DNA from: Echinometra lucunter
Taxonomy: Eukaryota > Echinodermata > Echinoidea > Camarodonta > Echinometridae
Direction: 5' to 3'
Length of the DNA stretch: 64,000 nt
NCBI GenBank assembly: GCA_029962745.1
Contig: CM057152.1
Span: forward strand, 28,856,137 to 28,920,136
The position numbers were made by a program, and so were the translations under genes. Within the stretch, counting starts at the first letter, position 1. Each line of letters begins with the position of its first letter. Of this stretch, positions 50,830-62,218 are shown piece after piece. The notes beneath the pieces are model-generated. The model was given only the letters and a program-made list of their open reading frames with translations, was not told where the DNA came from and searched no databases.

Positions 50830-52185
50830 TTTTATTTTTTTTTTTTTATTTATCTATTTTTTTTTCATTGTCTCTATGCAGGAAAAAACTTACTCTTCAA
50901 TTTTAATGCCATTCCTAATGCCTGAATAGTAATGCATTGGTTTTGTTTCATTTTTCTTTTTTGATAAGAATAATGATAGTAATAAAGTTTCTTATATAGA
51001 GCATAATACTTCAGAAAAAGAGTTTGTCCTTGCAAATCATTATCTTTTTATTTTATTTTCTTGGTAAGATATTCATAAGTATGTGACAGATAAATCAGTT
51101 ACAAACTTGATATCTTATAGTTAAACTTAATAAAGAAGGCCAAAACAAATGAATAAATAGATGAACAAATAATCAAATAAATTATTTAATGAATAATCAT
51201 TAAAGAAGTAAGTAAACAAATACAGTACCATAAAGTACGCAGATATAAATGATTAATAAAATGCACACATCAATATTGAATAGAAATCGAACAAAAGAGA
51301 AAATTAGAAATGCGTTGACGCAAAATTAAGTAGAGTCGGTGACTGCATGTAGGACGGTATTCTTACTCATATTTCACTAAAAGCAATATCTCCTCGTCCT
51401 TGAAATAGCCATCAATGGACATTTACGTCGTATCCTCCTACTTTTTATCATAATTTATGAAGCTCGAGTGGTGAGGATGCTGTGAAAATCCCTTTGATGC
51501 AGACGAACGGAAACAGAGTGTCGTCTGCGCAGTTTCCCGCGCTTTCTCTTAGGGTCATAATGGACACGCTCGCTCTTTCTCTATCATGCTCTCATTTTCT
51601 CTCTCTTCTCATCCTACACTGACCAAATGACCAAACATGGCGAGCGGGATATTAACGAACCGGTGGATGAGTCATCGGCTATTATCATTCAACGACGTCG
51701 TTTCGCTACCAAAGATCGTCAAGGCTCGGTTTCGCTTCCCCGCGAGGTTCGCAGTCGCTGCGCAGACAGTCTAACATCAAAGCCCCGATCGCGGATTCAT
51801 TTTGACGATATCAAATAATGTTGTTTGTCCTGCAGTTTGCAGAGGGATCGAAAGGAGGGAGGAAAGATGTCTGTTACTAAAATGGAAACTGGATGATATG
51901 AGAAAATCATCAATACCTGAGGAGTTGCAGCAATAAACCTGCCCATCTGGCATGCTATGATACTAGTGTCTGTTATTAGAAACAGAAAGTGCACGTTTTG
52001 TCAGTGGGGTAGCCTGGGTAGCCTGTTTGAGGGGGCAATAGTAAGGGATGGGGGCACCAGGCTAACTTGATGGATAAAGTGCAGATTATGAGGATACGGG
52101 GGGGGGGGGGGGGAGGGGGTATCATCTTCAGTTAATCCCCTTTTCCCTTTCTATGTTGGTCTTTTCACTCCTTTTTCTTCTCCTT
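50830..52185. other. Intergenic; possible hAT left end
   Basis: Mostly AT-rich. A G+C-richer patch lies at about 51480-51790. CAGTGGGGTAGCCTGGGTAG at 52002 resembles a hAT-type left terminus, but no right end was found. A G run lies at about 52099. Confidence 0.4.
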
Positions 52186-52312
52186 CCTCTTCTTCTTCTT
52201 CTTCTTCTTCTTCTTCTTCTTCTTCTTCTTCTTCTTCTTCTTCTTCTTCTCCTTCTCCTTTGTGAGCCATTCGCGGGGGGGGGGGGGGAGGTCGGGGGGG
52301 GGGGGGGCATGC
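52186..52312 (+). repeat. (CTT)n microsatellite and G runs
   Basis: About 20 CTT units at 52190-52250, then two G runs (about 52274-52287 and 52296-52308). Poly-Leu and poly-Arg frames here are artefacts. Confidence 0.95.
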
Positions 52313-53020
52313 ACCCCCTGCTCCCTGTATCTACGTCATAGCGTCTTGTATCTAAAATGTAGACCAGATGGTATTTGGCGTCAGAGCACTTTTAGCTAGT
52401 GATGTTATGAAAGAAACATTCATACGCTTTAGAATTAAAGATAGCATTACTGCATACAGAAATCATGCCAATGGAGGTATTTGGACATTTTTTTTTTCTT
52501 CTGTGAAATGCCATCGTGAGCCACAGAAAGGCTCATTTTGAAATGTTTTATAAATCAGAATAAGCAAGAAAAAAAATCGTTAAAAATATTGAGGAGAATG
52601 ATCAATCGTGGAATGTGCATTAATATTCCAAATCAACTGAATGTGTTTTCCGTTTGAACGCCTTATTTCGTTCTAATGTTTTTTTTTTTTTTTTTTTTTT
52701 TTTGTCCTCACACGGGTTAAATGTTCGTGGAATAGCACACAGAAGTGCAATAAGCACTCATCTTCACTTTTATCTTAATTTTTTTCATCTTTTTATCTTT
52801 ATTCTCCCCCATCTAGTAATTATTAGCTCTTAAAGGTCTGGAATACAAAGACCAAGATCCAGCGCATGCAATCAGGGTTCAGTAATGATGAGTGTTTAAT
52901 GAGAAAAAGAAAGCCGAAGATCATTATAAGTTCCATGGATGAGGTATATAAAGACTGTGGTTAGATATATCTAATGAAAAAAAAAATGATACATGCATGA
53001 CGATGCCAAGAAGGAAAGAA
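52313..53020. other. Intergenic, nothing recognised
   Basis: Contains a long T run at about 52679-52703. Otherwise AT-rich DNA without features. Confidence 0.45.
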
Positions 53021-53025
53021 AGAGG

Positions 53026-53059
<34 letters not shown>

Positions 53060-53430
53060 ATAATAGAGGAGAAAAATAGAAAAGGAGATGGAGGTAGAAA
53101 GAAAGAATGAGAAAGAGGGAAGGAGACAGAGAGAAGGGTTGAGAAACATAATATGGAAGAGGATGAAAAACGGGACATGATGAAGCAAAATGGTTTAGAG
53201 GAAAGGAAGGAGAGAATATGATAAAAATCTAAAGAGAGAGGAGGAGAAGACAAAAGGAGGGGAGGGAGAGAATGAAAGTGAAATGAGATGTAATAAATAT
53301 GAAATAAGTAAAAGTAAAGTAGAGAAAGAGAGACGGGGAGAGAGAAAGGAAGATAGAGAGAGAGAGACAGAGAGAAGGGAAAGAGACAAAGAGGGAGAGA
53401 GAGAGCGAGAGAGAGAGAGAGAGAGAGCAA
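53021..53430 (+). repeat. GA-rich low-complexity block
   Basis: About 400 bases of purine-rich sequence with several GA runs (53033-53060 and 53395-53428 are the purest). It produces the long Ser/Leu minus-strand frames, which are not genes. Confidence 0.85.
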
Positions 53431-54299
53431 GACTGATTTTACTTCATCCCGGTTTATCCCGGAACATAATGAAAATTGATTTTTAAAAAGGCCAAGACAA
53501 AGGATATATATTTCTGATCATAAAGAGAGTAGAATTATTCTTTTATGAATACGAAATGCGTCATCACTTCTTGTCGTAGGTAAGAGGAAAACCACCAGCC
53601 TACTCGTTGGAAGGTCATACAGGAAGAATCTGTTTTTATTTTTTTATCCCATTCATAGTTTTGATGACTGGCCTCATCTTACATGCTTCTCTTTCGCATT
53701 CCTTTCAGTTTGGATCACTTTAACGCGAGGAAGTGGTGAAACCATTACACCTTTTCGTTTTCGTTTTCTTTTCTTTTCGTTCTTTTTTTTTTTTTACTAC
53801 GGAAAACAATTCTTACTCATCAAACAAAAGAAAACTTTATATACTCTATGCTTCACAAAGAGTTTTTTCCCCCTTAATTCATGCTATACGCTAACAATGT
53901 TTAATCTTCATTAAGTAGCTAAATGTTTATGTCAGTTAAATCATACTCGTCAAACTGAATGCATATATTAATTCATTCAACTGTTCAATTGATAATCAAA
54001 TTTGCTATAGTACAAAGAATTTGATGTCTTTTTCATCTCATTATGAGCGCTTTATGTAACATATATCATTGATCGATAGGAATACGCTAGATTATTATAT
54101 TGTCTTGTTTCACTTTTCTTTCAAGTACGTCATTAACATTTTATCTCCCATCATTTTGTTTATCAATGTATAGGCAGAAAAAATATTAAATCTTTTCTAA
54201 AATAATGTGATAGAATCAAATCATTCACTTTTATTTAGAGTATGTATACAGGCTCATGCCATAGAATTCCCTAGCCCAGACCAATTGCAGAAGACGTGA

Positions 54300-54482
54300 A
54301 CAATGGATGACTGTATTAATGAATAACTAAAAATAAATAAATAACTAGATAAGTAAATAGATAAATAGATGAATAAATAAATAGATAGATAGATAAATGA
54401 ATAAATACATAGATGAATAAATAAATAAATAAATAAATTAATTAATTAATCAATCAATTAATCAATAAATAAATGAATAAAA
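54300..54482 (+). repeat. AAAT/GATA/ATTA tetranucleotide array
   Basis: A mixed array of AAAT, AGAT and TTAA-type units. Confidence 0.85.
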
Positions 54483-54969
54483 AATTCGTATGTTGTTTTT
54501 TGTTGTTTGTTGGAATTAGGCAAATCATTCAGTTATGACTATTCTTGCCAAATACAGTGATTTATTACTTGAACATATACAATTATGTAGATTTTTTAAA
54601 ACCGAAGAAACGTGATAATGAAATCACGCCATATTGCCAATCTGGTGGACAAACAAATAAGGGTGGACAAACAAATGAATAAATTGACAAATAACAAATT
54701 ATTAGTTATAGTGACGAATCAGTATAAGAAAAAACTAGAACTGAAATGACTTACTTAACAGAATAACAAATAAAAAATGCAAACAAGTAAATAAACGGAT
54801 GGCACGTAAGTATGACGTCCAGCAGTAGTTGCAAGAAAACCTCTACTCGTGCATGTCGTGTGTAGAATGCTAATGGTGGGTGGTATCGAGGGCAAGTGTT
54901 ACGTAAAATGAATGCATCCTTTGAAGGTGAGGATGGGGGACTGAGATGACGTGGACGTGACGTCTGTTG

Positions 54970-55325
54970 GATACAAATTCAAATTCAAATTCAAATTTAT
55001 TGAAATAAAATCCTGACATTTAAGGATTATCATCAAAAATCGAAACACAACAAAAAAATTAACGGAAACATATTGAATAACGAAATATAACAAAACAAAG
55101 ATAGATTATATCAAAACAAAATTGTACATAAACAAAACATGATGGGAGCATATTGTATACATGACTACACAAAATGATGACATTATCCAAGCAAAATCAT
55201 CACATACCTGCCAACTCTGACATGCAAGAAGTAGGAACAAATAATTAAATATTCAAAAACAGGAACATTCTTAAATTTCCTATTCAATGCAAATTTATAC
55301 AGTATTCGGATAAATTTGTACAGAA

Positions 55326-55357
<32 letters not shown>

Positions 55358-55380
55358 GATACAGTCACGGGGCAGGCCAC
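54970..55380 (-). mobile_element. LINE-type 3' end, minus strand
   Basis: AAATTC repeats at 54974-55000 read on the minus strand as an AATTTG tail, preceded by an AT-rich UTR-like stretch. No coding part is left. It ends near a GA tract and G run at about 55325-55357. Confidence 0.45.
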
Positions 55381-55387
55381 CACTATA

Positions 55388-55477
55388 TGAACCGACCAAC
55401 TGTTGGTTAGAAGAATTACACGTAAAACATATGGGGATCTGTTTTATTATTTTTTTAACCAACAGTCGGTCGGTTCA
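55388..55477 (+). mobile_element. Short hairpin element with 22-bp inverted ends
   Basis: TGAACCGACCAACTGTTGGT continues to TA at the left. The right end TAACCAACAGTCGGTCGGTT continues to CA. They pair at 21 of 22 positions around a 46-bp AT-rich loop. Confidence 0.65.
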
Positions 55478-57164
55478 CACTGCAACCAACCCAGTGATCA
55501 CAACCAAGTCCCTTTACAGTGTAAGGCACTGTACACACATGTATTAAATAACATTCGATATTAATATACATGACATGGTCGAATCATTCCGGAGAGGATT
55601 AAAATTCTTCTTTTTTTGCATTGTGTATCCTTAACTTTACACTCGTCGTTATAAAAATGAACCAATAAAAGCAAATTAGTCATTACCTCATAATCATTGT
55701 TCAGTGGTAAGGAATAACGTTCCCCCTTTTTTTTGTAGTTCATTGGTAACTTGGCTTAGATATATACATCACACGCGGGGGGGGGGGGGTGCCCAAATTG
55801 AATGGCGGGAAAAAAAGGGGAACAGGAAAGAAAGGAAATATGAAGAACAGATATGTGAAAACTCCCCGATAGATTTCACTCCCAATCCCTTCCGTTATGG
55901 CATTCATCTTTCTTTTTTTTCATCTAGTCAATATTTCTTGCACCCTAACTCCCTCCCCCATGATACATGTGCCCCCACCATGTCTCCGTAACGCTACGCC
56001 ATTAGTGGGGTGTTGTATACATTGTACATACGTCGGATCGGAAATTGCGAAAATCGCAGCGCAGGTAGGTCATGTAGGCAGGAGGAAAAAGGCAATTCTA
56101 CACCACTCACCCAATACTAATGCATCCTCAGGGTCTGGTCGTAAGATAAAGATGGGATCAAGAGGATGTGACGTATTCAGAAACCAAACTCCTCTGAGGT
56201 ACGTGGACTCTCTTCGAGTTAAGACATAGGTAATCCCAGAATACAGTTCAGCCATTGCATCATTAGCATAGTATGTCAGTGAGAATTAACATACAAGTGA
56301 AAATCATGAAAAGAGTGAAAATTCTATGTTTTTCCCCATTCACAATTATCACGAAATCGTGACACCATGAAAAATAAGCTGTTTGTAATCTTTGATTAAG
56401 TAATCAAATTTCTTTAAAATGACAATTCCCTAAACTTGTAATACAAGGTGAAGAATACGGGGCGTATTGAAGTGAACACCTCAGGGAGTCAAATTTCTGT
56501 TAGATGTATGTATTTGGTGGCGTATAGCGTGGGATCATTAACATCATGAGGGACACATGCCTTATATACCATGCACACAGGATGAAATCAGAATTAACAA
56601 GGCTACCAATTAAAAGAAGGTGTGGGATTCCTTCCACGTTACATTCCATTCTTCCTGTCTTTATATTTCGTTATTTTTCTGTCTTCCTTTTCCCCATTTC
56701 TTTCCGACCATTATTTAGATGGAGAAGTGGGGGCGTGCCCTCCGTATCCCCTTGACGGTGTATACCAGGGGATATCATGTATCCTTGGGGTGTGGTCATT
56801 TTGACGAAGATGCCGAGAGAGGGGAGATGGGTGGGGGTGATGACTATGACGTCTTAGCTGGAACGAAGAGGCGGTCAACCTCCTCGAGGTGATGGATGCT
56901 TTCCCCATATCCATTGAGAGGATACCCTAACCATCTTGATATACGATCTTTAAAAACGATTAAGATTTCATACTAAGTCATTCTTTGCCTCCACATCATC
57001 GGTAAGAGCGGAGCTGGGAAAAGGGGTTTTCCCTTTTGTGCATGTCATTCATAAATGACATCATTGTAATCAGAAATTTGTATCTGATATCATCTTACGA
57101 ATGATACTAAAATCTAAGTATGATAGAATTACAATTTTTAAGAAAAAAGGGCAAAGTAACAGCA
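55478..57164. other. Intergenic; hAT-type right end, otherwise nothing recognised
   Basis: AACGCTACGCCATTAG at about 55990-56005 resembles the right end of the 10605 family. A G run lies at about 55777. No coding exon was recognised. Confidence 0.4.
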
Positions 57165-58450
57165 TTTCATTTCATTTCATTTCATTATTTTCCATTTTCA
57201 ACTGTAAATAACATACACATATAAAAAATAATTACATCATCAACAGAATGCACAAAATAAGAATGATTTTCAAGTTAAGAATATAAATGGAAGGGAATGC
57301 TTTAAAGCCAAGCTTGTATTTTGCAAACCCCTGAAAGAAAAAAAAAAAAAAAAAACCACGCACACACACAAGTTGTTTATACAATTTATCATAAATAATG
57401 ATTCATCAATACAGTTACAAAGACATGAAAAAGACCTTATCACTACAAAAAAAGGAGAGAAAAGAGAGAGAAAGAGAGAGAAACGAAAACAAAAACAGAT
57501 AAAGAAACACACATACACACACCCACAAACAAACCAGAAACAAGAATAAACACGAATACAGAAAAAGAAAAGGAAAAAAAAAAAGACCGCTGGCTTACAG
57601 TTTGAAAGAAAACAGATTTAGAACATGCAATTCTTATGCTAGGTTTACACATTGTTCCCGGCGACCACGGCAATCACGTTTCTGGCCACCGTGAACAAAA
57701 CGGGGTGGACGTGAGACAACGCGGGGGGACGGGATGGGCAAACGTGACATTCCGCGGTTGCCGTGGATGCCGGGCCAGATTTTTAAACTGTCAAAAAAAT
57801 TACAGTCAAGGTGCGGATGAGAAACCTACTAGGCCGTAGTAGAACGGGGTGAACGCAACAAAACGTGACAGTACGTAATAGGCCGCAACAAAACTTGGAG
57901 ACCGGGAAGCATGTGTATTCCCCAGCATCTCACGGTCTTTCACGGTTCTTCACGGTTGCTGTGCGTTGTCCCGTTTGGGACGTGTGGGATGCCATCAGAA
58001 CGTGACAGGCCGGGAGGGAACGTACTGGAACGTATACCCCACAGCCAATCACGGATACCGTGCACAAAACTTGACTATACGGAGAAAAAAAAATGGCTAA
58101 AATTCCACGGCGCAGAATGTTTTGGGCAAACGGGGCTACCGTGGCCCCGGGAACATAAGTGTAAACCTAGCATTAGCGGCGTAATTATAAGAAAATGCAG
58201 AAAATGTATAAAACAAGATGAGAAAAGGCTTCAAATATGGAATTTGATTTTACAAAATTAAATTTTGGGGAAAACGACATAAAAATTGAGAGAAAATTAT
58301 TTAGAATGCATGAAAGCATGTATAGTATATTTTCCGTTTAGTTTTTCAATAGTATTAGTATATATTTTAAAAATAATATACATAGCTGGATAACCCACAT
58401 TCAGTTGTGCCAGGCACGACACCACTGGTCTTCTCTGGGGTCCAGAGAGA
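57165..58450 (-). mobile_element. LINE 3' region on the minus strand, interrupted by a MITE
   Basis: On the minus strand it runs from CTCTGGACCCCAGAGAAGAC, a common start of LINE 3' UTRs after the reverse transcriptase, through AT-rich UTR to an AAATG tail (57165-57186). The 536-bp MITE at 57637-58172 splits it. No reverse-transcriptase coding is left. Confidence 0.5.
57637..58172 (+). mobile_element. Harbinger-like MITE, TTA target site, nested in LINE
   Basis: The left end TGCTAGGTTTACAC and right end GTGTAAACCTAGCA are perfect 14-bp inverted repeats. Weaker pairing continues inward (GTTCCCGG-CGACCACGG with CCGTGGCCCCGGGAAC). TTA lies on both sides (57634-57636 and 58173-58175). The 536-bp, CG-rich interior has many ACGG/CCGT words and no transposase. 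Confidence 0.8.
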
Positions 58451-58519
58451 AAAAAAAAAAAAAAAAAAAAAAGGTTTTATAATATACATATAAAAAGGTT
58501 AAACTGATTTAGTAAATTA

Positions 58520-59005
58520 ACTTAATTTAAGTTTAAGCCGAAATGCAATATATCTTTCATTGTCCCTTCATAACTGTGTGTATTTTGTTCGTCTTCTACT
58601 CCATAATACTTTGCTATGTTTCTCTCTTTCTCTCTCCCTCCTTCTACATTCATCTCGCACCCCCTCTTTACCTTTCCTCCCCCCCCCCCTACTTGACGGC
58701 GGTCTCTTTTCCTTCTGAATTTCTCCTCCCCCCCCCCCCATAAAAAATAAGCTATGTATATTTTTTCTGCAAGCGGGGCTTATGTTTACAAGAGTGGCTA
58801 ACTTTTTTCATGTCCCTTCAGTTGTAAACATTTCCTTTTCCCTTGTATACTACATTGTAGAGATTTGTAGATACGGGGGGTTTTTTTTGTTTGTTTTTTG
58901 TTCTTAAACATTATTTGTACGCCTCTGTATTGAACGTTTTAACTATGTATTCTTATGTATGTTTAAAAAAATAACTGAACTGAACTGAACCGAACTGAAT
59001 TAAGT
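58520..59005 (+). mobile_element. LINE-type 3' UTR with ACTGA-repeat tail
   Basis: T-rich UTR-like sequence including GGGGCTTATGTTTACAAG and TGTATTCTTATGTATG ends in tandem ACTGA words (58974-58998). No coding remains. Poly-C runs at about 58679 and 58729 interrupt it. Confidence 0.5.
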
Positions 59006-62000
59006 TTAAATGTATGTAACAAGATAACAACATGATTATCAAAATGAATATAGAACACTGGATAAAATCATTACACGAAGAATAAAGGCTACAACGACAT
59101 TATCTAGACTAAAGCTAGAAACGCCTCCTACCAAAGGAGAATTGGGCATGACATGTGTAAAAAGGACGGAGAATGAAAGAGAACGTGTGTGAAAAGAAAG
59201 AAAAAAAGAAAGAAAGGAAGAAAGAAAAAGAAAAAGAAAAAAATAAAGAAAAAATAAAGAAAACAAAAGAAAGAACGTCATTTTCAAATAAAGCAAGATG
59301 CCCCCCCCCCAAAAAAAAAAACACCATGAGGTGAGTAGGCTTAGCTTTAAATGTTTACACTCAAGCATTTTTTTTTTCATTCCAAGAAACGATTACTCCC
59401 ACTATATTAACCGCACACCACATTCTATATAGAAATTTAGTAATATAGTCCATCGATGACTCGTCTAATAGATGTAAAAATACAGGTATGCAATGGGTAG
59501 AATATATATGCTTCATTTATTTTACAAATCGTCCATCTCAGCGTTAGTCATCGCGTTGTTAATTTTGATAGAGCGTTCCTGGTATTAGCCACAAAGAGGA
59601 TTCGTGATATATACCGATATGATTTATATTGGTATATATTCTACTGTGGCTTGCATGATTTTACTGATTTTTGGGATGTCATCCATTGAGATGGCATTGT
59701 ATATTGCATGCTAAGGGTTTAGTGATAGTGCATGTTCCTCTTTTTGAGTTACTGGTATCAAAGTTGGAATCTATAAATGCCTATTCACATACATAGCATT
59801 TTCTTTGGGGAAATGGGGTCAAATTGAGGTCAAACAGGAGGGGGGGGGGGGTCGTGTGCTTCCTTCTCTTCTCCGAAGTCAGATTTTTGAAGGAGGGGGG
59901 GGGGGAACCGTTTTGTGACTTATCACAATGACTTATATAGCTGGTGATGTGACTATTTCGACTACTTCTGGACAGGCTCCTCCTGGCTTTACGTCTCTCT
60001 CGATCCCTTAGCTTTCAAAATGGTGTACCTTAAACCCCTACCACCAGTGTTTTGTACAAAATTGATAGTGAGAAGGAGGAAATAAACCTTAAAAGATAGC
60101 ATTTTGTAAATCACCTGAGGGCGTCTTTTACACAGTCTTCAGTTTATATTGCTTGCTATTGCACTTCGTCACCTTCTCTTTGAAGCAGGGCACGGTAAAT
60201 TAATTCACCACAACGTGATGATGTTATGGACACGTCCCGTTTACTGGCAAATGTCCAAAAACCAGGCCCCAACTTGAACTGTGCGAATAGGATATCAAAT
60301 CATGAGGCGCACATTGCCCTTTCGTTTCATATTTCGCTGTTTAGTACTTGGGCGTGCAATGATCTAATGTAGATCATTACCAGGCTGGGAATACCCTTTG
60401 CTGTGAGCTAATTTCATTACAAAAAATTCTGTATTTATGTTCCCGCCTTATGAACGAGCTTTGTTGTGGCGTATTCATGGGAAGGTGTGCACCTGTTTCT
60501 AACAAACATTGGAAGGCGCGTATCAATATAATATTCAGACATAGACTCCATGGATATAATACTGAAATCAATTCTTGAAAATACGAAGACCACATTATGT
60601 ATCATCATCATGAACCTTCAATATCTATCGAAATCAAGTGTCTATTTTAATTTCAAGATTACAGCATGTCTGAAGAATGCATGACGTTTCTCCGCAATGA
60701 TGTTGGCGGTTACAGGTTAACGCTTTGGAAACCACGTATCATTAAAAGATTGGCGAACATATAGTATGCATAGTGAGGTTGGATATTAACAGACGATGCA
60801 AATAATGCCTGGACTGTACATAGCAATGCTTCTTCAGAGGAATCTGAATTTTTTAAAAATCTGTTCTAAAATATAAAAAACCCTGACGTTTTTTTTTTTA
60901 ATTTATAAAACATTCCTTTTTTTGAAAAGTATATAAATAGGATAGCATGGCGTTTTTGTTTTGTTTTGAGTCACACAAGCCATGTATACAAATAATCGCA
61001 GCCAGGGGCTTGCCTTTGGAGATTGATATACAAAATAACCTCCCAAACCAAAGCTGTATTTTACTTTGCGGTTTTTGTGTCATTGTGGACATATAAAAAA
61101 GAAGTATGAATCAGAATAATTAGCCAAAATATTTGCATTCACCACTTTCACAGCTATTTCGTGAACAATGCTTCGATGACTCATTAAAATAATATATATA
61201 AAACCTCACATACCAATGACACTCATTATCAATGCAGTATGAACGTAAGCCACAGTGATAATCAGGGTCATCAGATGCATTGCTAAAGGGTTTGGGGGTG
61301 ACACTCCCATTTAGAATTTAGGAGAATTTCCCCCAAAATTCTGCGTGGGGGCACAATGTGAGGGTTGTGTACTTCATTTATGCCAGTAAAAATTTGGAAG
61401 GGGGCATGGGCCGTTGTGCCTCTAAGTTTACCAATGTGCCAGTGTACACGTATGCAGAAGGTATAAATAGAAACATCCTTTTCAAGAAGAGAGAGGGAGA
61501 GAGAGAGAGAGAAAAGTGCACTGCATAAAATGATCATGGACGAAGAAAGAGAGAGAGAGAGAGGGGGGGGGGGTGAAAAAAGGGAATTCATTTCTATGTC
61601 ATAATAATGATACAGTACATCTCGTCTTATACTCTCTTAGGAAACATTGCTTTCCTCAGGAAACCACCACATGCACCAGTTTAAACTCAGTTTCCCTTTC
61701 AAAGATACCTACAAACCATTGTGGTTCCGACCCGGAAGATGATAAAAAATGAAGCGGTCAAAACTTTTTATTACTAGACTTATTCTTCAACTTCTCATCT
61801 GAAAGTAAATAATCCATGAACCACATCATCATGAATAAAGGGATATTACTTACAGCTTGTAAAGGAAATATTTTGCTCTTGTCTCGGTTTTTATCTGACT
61901 AAAGTGGAAAATGACTGGGGGGGGGGGGGAATATGATCATATCCATTTTTTTTTAATGTGCAGGATTATTGATCAAGCCTAAAGTTAACAGTACTTGTGA

Positions 62001-62166
62001 TAAACAAGCGTTCTATCCACTGTCTGATGTAATGGGAAAGGCACAAATACAATACGAAAGTCATAATTTTGTTGTAAACCTGAATTACCCGTTTGGTAAT
62101 CAAGAATATTCGGAAGTCAGAGATGATTTCTGGATCTGGTAAAAGGAAGGAAATTGAAATAGAACC

Positions 62167-62218
<52 letters not shown>

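Noticed and set aside
52128..52341. Poly-Arg and poly-Leu frames
   Set aside because: The two strands of a CTT microsatellite.
52924..53430. Minus-strand frame of 168 codons
   Set aside because: Read from a purine-rich low-complexity block; composition is entirely repeat-driven.
57636..58261. Apparently coding frames in the G+C-rich 57.6-58.2 kb block
   Set aside because: They lie inside the Harbinger-like MITE and show no protein motif; composition comes from repeated ACGG words.
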